Assembly: GCA_944391545.1 (NCBI GenBank)
Contig: CALXTZ010000001.1
Coordinates: 1 to 40,146 of the forward strand
DNA from: an uncultured Alphaproteobacteria bacterium
GTDB taxonomy: Bacteria > Pseudomonadota > Alphaproteobacteria > CAAHEQ01 > UBA3637
Length of the DNA stretch: 40,146 nt
Reading direction: 5' to 3'
Under the pieces are notes generated by a model. That model searched no databases, was not told where the DNA came from, and saw only the letters and a program-made list of their open reading frames with translations. Below, in pieces: positions 32,656 to 40,146 of the stretch (the stretch's first letter is position 1; every line of letters begins with the position of its first letter). Position numbers and translations under genes: made by a program.

Positions 32656-32737
32656 TTTGTACTCCTGTATTAATAAGACAAAGTTGACTCTATTTTCAAA
32701 GAGAATCATAAAAAAGTAAAGCTTTTTTATTTTTTGC

Positions 32738-32766
32738 TTGCCAACTGCGGAAATTTTATGTATAAG
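32738..32766 (+). promoter_or_regulatory. tRNA-Ser promoter
   Basis: -35 TTGCCA (32738-32743), 17 bp, -10 TATAAG (32761-32766). Overlaps the 13-mer shared with the tRNA-Ala promoter. Confidence 0.7.
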
Positions 32767-32778
32767 TGAGTCACTTTT

Positions 32779-32869
32779 GGATGGGTGGCCGAGTGGTTGA
32801 AGGCGCACGCCTGGAAAGTGTGTTTAGGTCTAAAGCCTAACGGAGGTTCGAATCCTCTCCCATCCGCCA
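32779..32869 (+). tRNA. tRNA-Ser (anticodon GGA)
   Basis: 91 nt with the long variable arm of serine tRNAs. Acceptor GGATGGG / CCCATCC, discriminator G, encoded CCA; anticodon GGA at 32813-32815 between CACGC and GTGTG; T-arm GGTTCGAATC. It reads UCC/UCU. Confidence 0.96.
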
Positions 32870-32880
32870 TAACAATCAAG

Positions 32881-32901
32881 CGCCCGAACGGGCGTTTTTT
32901 T
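32881..32901 (+). terminator. Terminator of tRNA-Ser
   Basis: CGCCCG / CGGGCG with a 2-nt loop and T7, 11 nt after the tRNA end. Confidence 0.88.
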
Positions 32902-33031
32902 ATGGGAGAGGAGAAGAACCGACGTTCCCGGCGACAGCCGGCGGAGGTTCGGTGGCCGAAGGACATGACGTCCGGCAGGACGGTCCCGAAGGGATGAGCG
33001 TCAGCGAACAATCCTCTCCCATCCGCCATAA
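32902..33031. repeat. Structured element carrying a duplicated tRNA-Ser 3' end
   Basis: A 22-nt block from the tRNA-Ser T-loop through CCA and four more bases (32851-32872) recurs exactly at 33010-33031. The CGGAGGTTCG that precedes it in the tRNA also recurs (32942-32951), so the second copy is a T-arm split by a 58-nt GC-rich insert. The element's outer arms ATGGGAGAGGA (32902-32912) and TCCTCTCCCAT (33012-33022) pair over 11 bp. Inside, GAACC/GGTTC encloses the hairpin CCGGC-GACA-GCCGG. It is much more GC-rich than its surroundings. Candidate att scar, miniature mobile element or tRNA-derived RNA; class unknown. Confidence 0.75.
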
Positions 33032-33165
33032 TAAACCGCTTCCTTCCGCTTCCCCTTTTATAGATAATTTTTCAACGCGACCTCTCCTACCCTTTCGGTT
33101 ATCTTTAAAAAAGGCTGCTGACACCCTAAAATAAAAAAGGAACAACTTTTAAAAAGGAGAAAATC

Positions 33166-33330
33166 ATGTTCGGATGGGCCATCACGTTTTTAGTCATCGC
33201 AATCATCGCTGCAGCTTTGGGATTTGGCGGATTAGCAGGAACGGCCGCATGGGCTGCTAAAATCGTTTTTATCGTCGGTTTGGTTTTATTTGTTTTAAGC
33301 CTGATTTTCGGCCGACGCAGAAACGGATAA
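33166..33330 (+). CDS. DUF1328 (YtjA-like) small membrane protein, 54 aa
   Basis: The frame runs from ATG 33166 to TAA 33330. Two hydrophobic helices (FGWAITFLVIAIIAAALGFG and KIVFIVGLVLFVLSLIFG) flank the GLAGTAA turn typical of DUF1328, ending with a basic RRRNG. AAAGGAG lies 7 nt before the ATG. The family is a small inner-membrane protein of unknown function, often stress-induced. The preceding 33032-33165 has no other gene. Confidence 0.9.
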   Translation: MFGWAITFLVIAIIAAALGFGGLAGTAAWAAKIVFIVGLVLFVLSLIFGRRRNG

Positions 33331-33380
33331 AAAACTTGCTTTAATCCTCATGATATCTTATCCTTTTAACGGAGGATATC

Positions 33381-33686
33381 ATGACTTTTTTTGAACAGGT
33401 TTACGCGATCGTTGAACAAATTCCCAAAGGAAAAGTCGCAACCTACGGCCAAATCGCTTTTTTAACCGGACATCCTCGATCAGCGCGAATGGTCGGATAT
33501 GCGCTGCATGTCAATCCAAAGCCAGGCATTATTCCATGCCACCGCGTTGTTAATCGCGAAGGGCATGTTGCTCCCGGATTTGCATTTGGCGGTCCAGGGA
33601 AACAAGCCGAATTATTGGCCAAAGAAGGAATTGTCGCATCGCCCGACGGATATGTCGACTTAACCCAATATCTGTGGTGTCCCTAA
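33381..33686 (+). CDS. MGMT-family alkyltransferase-like protein, 101 aa
   Basis: It contains only the DNA-binding, active-site domain of O6-alkylguanine-DNA alkyltransferase: VPKGKVATYGQIA-like start, RARMVGYAL-type recognition helix and IPCHRVV with Cys53 intact. Because the nucleophilic Cys is present it may repair alkylated DNA. Stand-alone short forms often instead bind damage and recruit nucleotide excision repair (Atl proteins), but those usually lack Cys. GGAGG lies 5 nt before the ATG. Its stop overlaps the stop of the convergent LRR gene by 4 nt. Confidence 0.9.
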   Translation: MTFFEQVYAIVEQIPKGKVATYGQIAFLTGHPRSARMVGYALHVNPKPGIIPCHRVVNREGHVAPGFAFGGPGKQAELLAKEGIVASPDGYVDLTQYLWCP

Positions 33687-35758
33687 TCACGAACATGTTC
33701 GGATTGATATTGGCACTCCCGCTGATGACGTTGCTGCCACTGAAAGAATCGCCGCATCATTTGTTCCTTGTCCGCAGCAGGCAAATCAGACAACCGTCGA
33801 TAAGCTTCTTCTTGAACGGATTGCGGTTGGCGCGCCAAAATCTGATAGGCTTTTTCCTGCATGTCAAACGATAACCCCAGCACACAATGCAAGACAACCG
33901 GCGGGACGCGCTCAATATCTTCAATCGGGCATAAGTCCGCCCGAACATAACGAATGGTGTCGGGAATATCTTCCAAAACATGAACCGGCGCACAGGAAAT
34001 GTCTAATTCCCGGCAAGCCGGCGACAGCCCTTTTGTCGCGGTCAGATCCGTCATCGCGAGACACACGCTTTCGCACGCTTTAAAATCCGCCAAACAAATA
34101 CCGCCTTTTACACCGCCCTTTTTCAAAGAAAACCGCCACACGGAAGAAGGCAACCCGGACAAAGAAGACAAAACATTATATCCGCTTTCAATCTCCTGCA
34201 CACCTTGAGCCATATCCGACAAGTTCCGAATACCCGTCTGACTTATTTTGAGCGTCCGACACACGGGCATTCCTTTTAACGACGTTAAATCTTTGTTATC
34301 CGATATATCAAAACAATCCACAACCACGCGCGATAAATCCGGCAGCTCTTTCAACCCCATCCCCGCAAAAGATAATGTACCGGATACAATAATCAATCCA
34401 TCATCCGTTTTTGTATAAGGGACATTTAATCCGTTTAAAATCAGTTCCGGCGTCGGATGCCTGTATGTCCAAAGAACCGTCGATAAATCATCCGTATGCA
34501 TTTCTTTGGGCAAATGATAAACAGCCTCCATCGGATCGTTGAAATGCGTCGTTACAAATGTTTGAACCTGATCTTCAAAACCGTCCGTTACCTCGCCTTT
34601 GATGCGGCCTAACCGATACACGACTTTTCCGCTTTCATGAAAATAAGGCTTTAAAATAACCCGACATTTGGGAATGAAGTCTTGATCCAATCCATATACG
34701 ACAATTGATCCGCGCCCGATTTCCTGTTTGATATATTTAAAGTTTTCTCCCACCGCCGACAGGCAAAACGATTCATGCTTGGCTGAGCGCATCCATTCTT
34801 TATACGTTGACAATGTTGCGATTTCATAAGGATTGCGCGTAAACATAATTGTCTTAAACGGCATTTGATCCGGCAGAATTTCACGCCCTGTCGTCGTCAC
34901 TTTCAACGAAATATTTTTGGTTTGCTCATAAAATTGAGCCACTCGGCACACATTGGTTTCAAAAGAATCTTCCGGATGCGTTTCCAATTCATGCGCCAGA
35001 CGGTAAAACAAAAACTCATCACGAAGCGTCATAAAGAATGCTTTATTGCGAGTTGCGTTTTCGCGCATTCTTTGTGATTTTAAAGTCTTGTAGGCATCAT
35101 AGTTTTTCTGTTTAAACGTATCCAAAAGCGCTTCATCCGTTAAATCAAACGAATCAAATCCGGCTGCCAACTGGCGAAGCACCTGAGCCCGTTGCATTAA
35201 AAACGCATTTAATCGAAACGTTTGAACACTGCGGCCGTTAAAGTAAGACAACGTCGGTATTTTGCCGTTCTGAACCAATTGAAGCGTATGTTGCCCCGGC
35301 AAAGAATCGTTCATCATATCAATCCGTTCTTTGACCAAATCAAAGGCCGTTCGAATATTTTCAACCTGTAAATAAAACGATCCGCCGACACCGAATTCTT
35401 TCGGATAAGGCGGCCGAACCGCCCGACGAATGGCCATCCCGTCCCGAACGGCAGAATCAATAATCGCTTTATACTTATGCCCGGCATGAAAAAGCTCATC
35501 AACATAAAATTTCAAATTTTCCGATGCCCGCGGATATTTTAAAATCTCGCGAATTTCCCGTTCCGTCGACAACGGATTTTGGACAAAGCGGATGGTATGA
35601 AACAAACAACGGACAATTTGTTTTTCAATTTCTTTGCGCTCTTGCGCCGACGCATCGTTTGACGGAGACTGCGCAATCAAAGCACGCGCTTTTTTGAAAA
35701 AGCTGTTGACCCGTTGTTGGCGTAAAATCAAAACTTCCTTTTGCGATAAAATATGCAT
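33683..35758 (-). CDS. Large protein with C-terminal leucine-rich-like repeats, 691 aa
   Basis: From ATG 35758 (AAAGGG 6 nt upstream). The N-terminal about 400 residues are soluble, basic and unrecognised. From about residue 455 irregular leucine-rich units appear (GMGLKELPDLSRVVVDCFDI, LTSLKGMPVCRTLKISQTGI, IRNLSDMAQGVQEIES), and the last about 60 residues are Gln/Arg-rich. No signal peptide or membrane helix. It shares repeat style with the 247-residue protein at 30.2 kb. A host-interaction effector is possible for a host-associated bacterium, but no known effector domain is visible. Confidence 0.8.
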   Translation of the reverse strand: MHILSQKEVLILRQQRVNSFFKKARALIAQSPSNDASAQERKEIEKQIVRCLFHTIRFVQNPLSTEREIREILKYPRASENLKFYVDELFHAGHKYKAIIDSAVRDGMAIRRAVRPPYPKEFGVGGSFYLQVENIRTAFDLVKERIDMMNDSLPGQHTLQLVQNGKIPTLSYFNGRSVQTFRLNAFLMQRAQVLRQLAAGFDSFDLTDEALLDTFKQKNYDAYKTLKSQRMRENATRNKAFFMTLRDEFLFYRLAHELETHPEDSFETNVCRVAQFYEQTKNISLKVTTTGREILPDQMPFKTIMFTRNPYEIATLSTYKEWMRSAKHESFCLSAVGENFKYIKQEIGRGSIVVYGLDQDFIPKCRVILKPYFHESGKVVYRLGRIKGEVTDGFEDQVQTFVTTHFNDPMEAVYHLPKEMHTDDLSTVLWTYRHPTPELILNGLNVPYTKTDDGLIIVSGTLSFAGMGLKELPDLSRVVVDCFDISDNKDLTSLKGMPVCRTLKISQTGIRNLSDMAQGVQEIESGYNVLSSLSGLPSSVWRFSLKKGGVKGGICLADFKACESVCLAMTDLTATKGLSPACRELDISCAPVHVLEDIPDTIRYVRADLCPIEDIERVPPVVLHCVLGLSFDMQEKAYQILARQPQSVQEEAYRRLSDLPAADKEQMMRRFFQWQQRHQRECQYQSEHVRD

Positions 35759-35876
35759 GCTTATCCCTTTGTTTTTAAGGTTAATTATACGCTTTTTTCC
35801 CAAAAATGTCAATGTGTTTCAGGATATTAAAGCTTTGTGCTTGACTCTTGTTTAAAAAAGAAACAGGATGTGTGTT

Positions 35877-37565
35877 ATGAAAAAAAGAGCTGATCGACCT
35901 CTTTACGAAAACATCCGAAAAGGATTAACGCTTTTGTGGAATCTCACAAAAGTGATTGTTGCTTTTTTCACGGCATTCAGCCTTGTTCCGGCATTTGAAG
36001 CCGTCTTGCAACAAAATGCCGATCCTTTATTTAAAATGCCGACCGGATTGTTTTTAAAAACATCTTTGCTGTTAACGAGTGTCGTTTTGTTGTTACCGCG
36101 CCGTCGAATCAGAGCAGCCTTTTTTGCCCTTTTTTATACCGGCCTGTTGATTTTTAACTTTATTCAAATCGAGCATCTCATTTTATTCGGGACAAAATTA
36201 AGTTATTCCTCGGCTTTAACGATGCTCAATACGGATCCGCAAATGATTCTGGCCTTTATTGACCATTTCCTCGGATGGAAAACAATGGGCGGCATCCTTT
36301 TTTGCTTGTTTCCTTTTATTTGGCTGTCTGTTATCAATATCCCTTATCAGCTTCATGTTTCTTTGGAAAATCAAGGCAAAAAAATTTCCGTTTCTGCATT
36401 GATTTGTCTGGTTGTCCTGTGTTTTACGGTCGGATACATCCGGGCACATATCAAAGAATATCCGTTTTATGATGCGGATTTTGCAGCGTCTTACCATGAT
36501 TTGAAAGACTTTGAAAAACGCAGCGAAAAAATGAAAGAATTTCATTTAACCGATGTTGCCGTTCAACCGTCCGATAAACAACAGGTGCATGTCATCGTCA
36601 TCGGCGAAAGCGCCCGGCGCGAAGAAATGTCCGTTTACGGGAATGTCATCAGAACCACACCTTTTGCCGAAAGCATCCGTGATTCGCTTTACGTATTTGA
36701 TAATGTGACCAGTTGGTCGGCACAAACCGCAACAATGATGGAAAAATTGCTGACATTATCCGAAGATGAAGCAGATCGGTATAAAATGTGGCAGGAACCC
36801 AGCTTAATTGATTTTTACAATGCGGCCGGTTTTGAAACGTATTGGATTTCCGGACATTCCATGTACGGTGTTTTTGACAACTACTCACACTTGTTGAAAC
36901 GCGTCAAGCACACGACCTTTATCAACAAGCACAAAAATTGGAACGACGGTTTTAAAAAGCATCGGTTTGATTCCGAATTACTGCCGGCGATTGAAGAAGC
37001 CTTAAAAGATCCGGCACCCCGTAAAGTGATTTTCATCCATTTAATGGGATCGCACATTCGATACAAAGACCGCTATCCGGCCGACTACCAAAGCAAAAAT
37101 CCGGAATTTAAAATTTTGGAAAACAATGCGCATCCTCGATACATCGAATATGTTAAAAGCATTCATTACACCGATTGGATGTTATCCGAGATTTTCAAGC
37201 GCGTTCAAAAAGAAAAAGAAGCTTCTTCCTTTATTTTGTATTTTTCCGATCATGCCGAAGGTGTTTCTTTATTAAACGCCTGTTTCTGCCATGCCGATTC
37301 CAAAAAGGACTACGAACAATTGGAAATCCCGTTTTTCTTGTGGTTGTCCGATGTCTACAAGCAGGAAAACGCGGCCTATGTCGAACCGTTCAAAGAATAT
37401 CTTCATCGCCCGTATGAAACAAACACCTGGATTCACAGCATCTTGGATTTATCGCGTATTTCGCACGACAAGCTGGATCCGAAAAAGTCAGTTTTCAATC
37501 CGGCATTTCAACCGCCGGCCAAACGGCGTCATGAAGAATGGTTGGAATTACGATCGAAAGGGTAA
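35877..37565 (+). CDS. Phosphoethanolamine transferase (EptA/CptA family)
   Basis: 562 residues. About five N-terminal membrane helices (1-190) anchor a periplasmic alkaline-phosphatase-fold domain: metal-site Glu in VIGESARREEMSVYG (about 241), nucleophile region WSAQTATMMEKL (Thr about 284), and SDHAEG with Asp/His ligands (about 458). The family transfers phosphoethanolamine from phosphatidylethanolamine to lipid A or core heptose, which raises polymyxin resistance; the acceptor here is not known. Start at 35877 is preferred over 35868 because AGGA is correctly spaced. It overlaps the convergent EAL gene by 18 nt. Confidence 0.92.
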   Translation: MKKRADRPLYENIRKGLTLLWNLTKVIVAFFTAFSLVPAFEAVLQQNADPLFKMPTGLFLKTSLLLTSVVLLLPRRRIRAAFFALFYTGLLIFNFIQIEHLILFGTKLSYSSALTMLNTDPQMILAFIDHFLGWKTMGGILFCLFPFIWLSVINIPYQLHVSLENQGKKISVSALICLVVLCFTVGYIRAHIKEYPFYDADFAASYHDLKDFEKRSEKMKEFHLTDVAVQPSDKQQVHVIVIGESARREEMSVYGNVIRTTPFAESIRDSLYVFDNVTSWSAQTATMMEKLLTLSEDEADRYKMWQEPSLIDFYNAAGFETYWISGHSMYGVFDNYSHLLKRVKHTTFINKHKNWNDGFKKHRFDSELLPAIEEALKDPAPRKVIFIHLMGSHIRYKDRYPADYQSKNPEFKILENNAHPRYIEYVKSIHYTDWMLSEIFKRVQKEKEASSFILYFSDHAEGVSLLNACFCHADSKKDYEQLEIPFFLWLSDVYKQENAAYVEPFKEYLHRPYETNTWIHSILDLSRISHDKLDPKKSVFNPAFQPPAKRRHEEWLELRSKG

Positions 37566-38471
37566 ATCCAGTTGACCTTGAAAAAACAAAGCACGCATGG
37601 CAATGTTTTTTTCCAAAAATTCCGTTGCAGTTGCTTCATCCATCGGTCGACCGGTATAGTACCCTTGCGAATAATCACAATCCAAATCTTTTAAAACTTT
37701 GAAATCTTGAGCCGTCTCGGCGCCCTCAATAACAACTTTCATGCCCAGCAAATGACCGGTTTTAACCATCGCTTCCATCACTTTCATGCCTTTGACGGAA
37801 CGCGGCGCTCTGTGAATAAAACTCCGATCGATTTTTAATTTATAAATCGGTAAGTCGATCAAAGAACCGAAAGACGAAAACCCTGTCCCGAAATCATCAA
37901 TGGTAATATGGACGCCGATTTTAGATAATTTTTGCAACTCATCAATGGTGTATTTGGGATTTTTCATCAGCAAACTTTCCGTCAGCTCTAATTCCAACAA
38001 AGCCGGCGGCACATGCCAATGCGTCAGTTTTTTCATCACGCTTTTCACAAAAGACTTATTTTCAAATTGCTTCATCGATACATTGACAGCCATCGTCATC
38101 GGATAAGACACCAAAGACATCCATGCGTGGATTTGAAACAAAGCCTGTTCAACCACTAAATCTCCCAACGGCAAAATCAATCCGCTTTCTTCGGCAATCG
38201 GAATAAAAACATCCGGTGACAACATTCCTTTTTCCGGATGATGCCAACGCAGCAAAGCTTCCCAACCAACAATTTGCATCGTCGATACATCAATTTCCGG
38301 TTGAAAATATAAAAGAAAGCCTTGCCGTTTTGCCAGTGCCGCACGCATGTCTTTTTCAAGGTTTTTACGTGCTTTATATGCTGGCGTCATCGGCACGGAA
38401 ACGCAATGTGTTAAGAAACCGCTTAAAACATTTTGTTTGACATTCTCATTTTTTTTCGCGATGCTTTTCAT
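37548..38471 (-). CDS. EAL-domain cyclic-di-GMP phosphodiesterase
   Basis: 307 residues, a stand-alone EAL domain after a short leader. All catalytic motifs are intact: WEALLRW, AVNVS, LELTES, ITIDDFGTGFSS, LKIDRSF, EGAET and QGYYTGRP, so it should hydrolyse c-di-GMP to pGpG. No GGDEF, PAS or membrane segment. The ribosome site is weak and A-rich. Its presence fits a switch between sessile and motile or surface states. It is divergent from the AsmA-like gene. Confidence 0.94.
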   Translation of the reverse strand: MKSIAKKNENVKQNVLSGFLTHCVSVPMTPAYKARKNLEKDMRAALAKRQGFLLYFQPEIDVSTMQIVGWEALLRWHHPEKGMLSPDVFIPIAEESGLILPLGDLVVEQALFQIHAWMSLVSYPMTMAVNVSMKQFENKSFVKSVMKKLTHWHVPPALLELELTESLLMKNPKYTIDELQKLSKIGVHITIDDFGTGFSSFGSLIDLPIYKLKIDRSFIHRAPRSVKGMKVMEAMVKTGHLLGMKVVIEGAETAQDFKVLKDLDCDYSQGYYTGRPMDEATATEFLEKNIAMRALFFQGQLDLPFRS

Positions 38472-38567
38472 TGTTTTTACTTTTTACTTGCCTTTTTCAT
38501 TATTCTACTATAAGTTGAAAAATGAAAGATGTCAAATCTTTAAAATCACATAAAAAGGGGAAACAAA

Positions 38568-39410
38568 ATGAAAAAACTTTTATTAATTATTGTCTTAATT
38601 ATTGCGGCGCTGATAATTGCCGCTTATTTTACGATGGATATTTTAATTAAGGAGGCTGTTCAAAAATACGTTCCGCCGATTACAAAGACAAATATCCAAA
38701 TTTCATCCGTACACACATCCGTCTTTGACGGAGAATTTAAAGTCAAGGGTTTGGCCGTCGGCAATCCGTCCGGTTTTTCCACGCCGAATGCCTTTACGCT
38801 CGGTGAAATAGAAGTCTCCGTATCCATGAAAAGCCTGTTCAGCGATGTCATTATGATTAAGGAAATAACCATTGATAAAGCTGTTGCAACAATTGAAATT
38901 TCAAAATCGGGAACCAATCTCGGAACCATCAATAAAAATATCAACGACTATATGAAAAACCATCAATCGGCGGACAAGCCGGCTCAAGCGACCGACACAG
39001 ACTCGAAAAAGGCCAAAAAAGTCGTCATCAAAGAGCTGACCATCAAAAACAGTTCAATCCAATTGGCCAGCAGTTTAACGCAATCTCAAAAAATGATGGA
39101 AATTCCGTTGCCGACGATTCAATTGAAAAACATCGGGGAAGAAAAAAATCCGATGACGCTTGATCAGGCATTCGCATTGATTTTATCGACATTCTCACAA
39201 CAATCCATGCAGACTCTTGTTCAAAACGCACGGAATTTGTTGCCTGACTTGCAAGGAGAAATCGGTAAAATCCAAGACCAAATCAACGCGGCCAAAGGCC
39301 AAATTGACTCTTTTAAAGGCGAAGTGGAAGCTGCCAAAAAGCAACTCAACGATACAAAAGAAAACTTTAAGTCGTTGGCGGATGACATAAAAAGCAAGTT
39401 TAGCAAGTAA
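38568..39410 (+). CDS. AsmA-like membrane-anchored protein, 280 aa
   Basis: One N-terminal membrane helix (LLLIIVLIIAALIIAAYFTM) is followed by a beta-rich region (ISSVHTSVFDGEFKVKGLAVGNP...) like the AsmA/DUF748 outer-membrane-biogenesis family. The C-terminal about 70 residues (GEIGKIQDQINAAKGQIDS...) form a coiled coil. AAGGGG lies 7 nt before the ATG. It is probably periplasmic, with a role in envelope lipid or protein handling. Much shorter than full AsmA. Confidence 0.82.
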   Translation: MKKLLLIIVLIIAALIIAAYFTMDILIKEAVQKYVPPITKTNIQISSVHTSVFDGEFKVKGLAVGNPSGFSTPNAFTLGEIEVSVSMKSLFSDVIMIKEITIDKAVATIEISKSGTNLGTINKNINDYMKNHQSADKPAQATDTDSKKAKKVVIKELTIKNSSIQLASSLTQSQKMMEIPLPTIQLKNIGEEKNPMTLDQAFALILSTFSQQSMQTLVQNARNLLPDLQGEIGKIQDQINAAKGQIDSFKGEVEAAKKQLNDTKENFKSLADDIKSKFSK

Positions 39411-39499
39411 AACTCGAAAAATGTTTCTTGACTTCTACGAATAAATGCACTACGTAGACTTAAGGAGCGTTTCAACAAGCACAAAGTTGAGGGGGAAAA

Positions 39500-39889
39500 A
39501 TGGCTTGCATACCGATTGCGGATATCCGTGTCCAAGGGATGGAGACAGTTGGAATAAAACGATTTGAAATTGGGGTGTCGTTTTATTTCCAAGGGGAAGC
39601 TGTCTTAAGCACCTTTGCTTTGACGGGAATATCTGTTTTTCATCGGGCGGCGGGTGCATTCGCTGCCGCACCGGCAAGCCTTTTTAATGGAGAACTTTGT
39701 GATGAGACCGGTACGTGCCGACTGATTTCCTTTTTCAAAAAGGCAGCCGGATTGATCGTACCTGCTCTTTTGCAAAAAAGAGAACGCTCCGCCGTCAGGA
39801 AACTGTTGCGTTTTGCGTCACGGGCACAAGCATCGCCGGTTAAAGGCGTCTTAACGGATATTTTCCATGCGTATAAGGAGACGAAATGA
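39500..39889 (+). CDS. Hypothetical protein, 129 aa
   Basis: Unrecognised. The first half is beta-prone (IADIRVQGMETVGIKRFEIGVSFYF without the final residues), the middle is Ala-rich, and the C-terminal third is basic and helical. A GAGGGGG purine run precedes ATG 39500. It overlaps the following receiver-like gene by 4 nt (ATGA), so the two are co-translated and probably act together. The upstream 39411-39499 has a possible TTGACT -35 and an imperfect TCTACG/CGTAGA dyad. Confidence 0.65.
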   Translation: MACIPIADIRVQGMETVGIKRFEIGVSFYFQGEAVLSTFALTGISVFHRAAGAFAAAPASLFNGELCDETGTCRLISFFKKAAGLIVPALLQKRERSAVRKLLRFASRAQASPVKGVLTDIFHAYKETK

Positions 39890-40131
39890 AATTTGTTATT
39901 GGAGAAAAAGATTTCTTGCTGATGCAAAAAATCAAATCAGCCATTTTGGCACTGGAACCGCCGGCTGAAATTGTTGAATGTTATGATTGGGATTGTACGT
40001 TGCTTGATTTAATTCGATCGGAAACGGCCGATTTTTTGTTTTTGGATTTAAACATCATGGGCGTAACGTGGAAAGAACGCGTGATGGAGTTATTGCAATC
40101 CCTGAACAAAACACGGATCGTTTTGACTGCC
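39886..40131 (+). CDS. Receiver-like protein, N-terminal part (cut by contig end)
   Basis: 82 residues are genuinely bacterial before the adapter begins at 40132. MKFVIGEKDFLLMQKIKSAI and the later ETADFLFLDLNIMG (Asp in the phospho-acceptor strand position) resemble a response-regulator receiver fold, followed by the RIVLTAR strand. AAGGAG lies 5 nt before the ATG. Too short to tell whether an output domain follows. The last five residues a naive translation adds (RSEEH) are adapter-derived and should be discarded. Confidence 0.7.
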
Positions 40132-40146
40132 AGATCGGAAGAGCAC
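40132..40146. other. Illumina TruSeq adapter sequence (contamination)
   Basis: The final 15 bases AGATCGGAAGAGCAC are identical to the start of the Illumina TruSeq adapter. It sits exactly at the contig edge, where untrimmed read-through would be expected. It is not biological sequence. Confidence 0.95.

Noticed and set aside
32785..32997. 70-residue ORF starting inside tRNA-Ser
   Set aside because: It is translation of the tRNA, its terminator and the structured element, a common misannotation.
1..40146. CRISPR arrays, insertion sequences, prophage
   Set aside because: No regularly spaced repeats, transposase, integrase or phage structural genes were seen.

Overview
This window looks like a contig from an uncultured, AT-leaning, host- or gut-type alphaproteobacterium. 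The evidence is the rpmF-plsX-fabH-ihfA-merR order (5.9-9.6 kb, minus strand), a circularly permuted two-piece tmRNA gene next to an SspB-type ClpXP adaptor (23.1-23.9 kb), and a pilin-like protein with the GRSMIEML signature that I associate with uncultured gut Alphaproteobacteria. The last 15 bases are identical to the start of the Illumina TruSeq adapter, so the right edge is a contig end with untrimmed adapter, and the final gene is cut there.

Layout. 0-0.5 kb: C-terminus of a cysteine-rich protein. 0.7-3.3 kb: pyruvate phosphate dikinase. 3.5-3.7 kb: a well-delimited unassigned structured RNA (promoter, several hairpins, terminator) ahead of a small lipoprotein. 4.3-6.1 kb: a hypothetical protein, an HD-domain hydrolase and a lipoprotein gene broken by an in-frame stop. 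6.1-9.8 kb: the fatty-acid/phospholipid and IHF operon plus small genes. 9.9-11.5 kb: map-radC and tRNA-Ala(GGC). 11.6-14.1 kb: a frameshifted Nudix gene, a ferritin-like gene and an overlapping two-gene unit that could be an effector and partner. 14.3-15.9 kb: MFS transporter and DUF4186. 15.9-19.4 kb: a redox operon (CMD-cupin, FMN reductase, metallophosphoesterase, flavodoxin) behind a MerR-type 19-bp-spacer promoter. 19.5-22.8 kb: Dps, a coiled-coil membrane protein and an MsbA-like ABC exporter. 23.1-24.1 kb: tmRNA, sspB and an RHH protein.

24.1-26.6 kb is the most unusual coding region. A strong promoter and Shine-Dalgarno drive a short ORF into a 13-base poly-C tract. Next comes a second strong start whose frame is separated from a long cysteine-rich pilin-like protein by a T7A6 slippery run, and the leader carries a very stable GC-rich hairpin. 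This looks like a phase-variable or recoded surface-protein locus.

26.6-40.1 kb: UppP, ComEC, lipoproteins, two leucine-rich-repeat-like proteins, three TM2-domain proteins (one with a tail resembling the pilin helix), tRNA-Ser(GGA) followed by a compact structured element that copies the tRNA 3' end, DUF1328, an MGMT-like protein, a phosphoethanolamine transferase, an EAL phosphodiesterase, an AsmA-like protein, and a hypothetical/receiver-like pair at the edge.

Most genes are ordinary housekeeping or envelope/stress genes. The parts that deserve a second look are the pilin locus, the tRNA-Ser tail element, the 3.5 kb RNA, the TM2-pilin-like fusion, the 12.7-14.1 kb pair and the MerR-type operator without an adjacent regulator.
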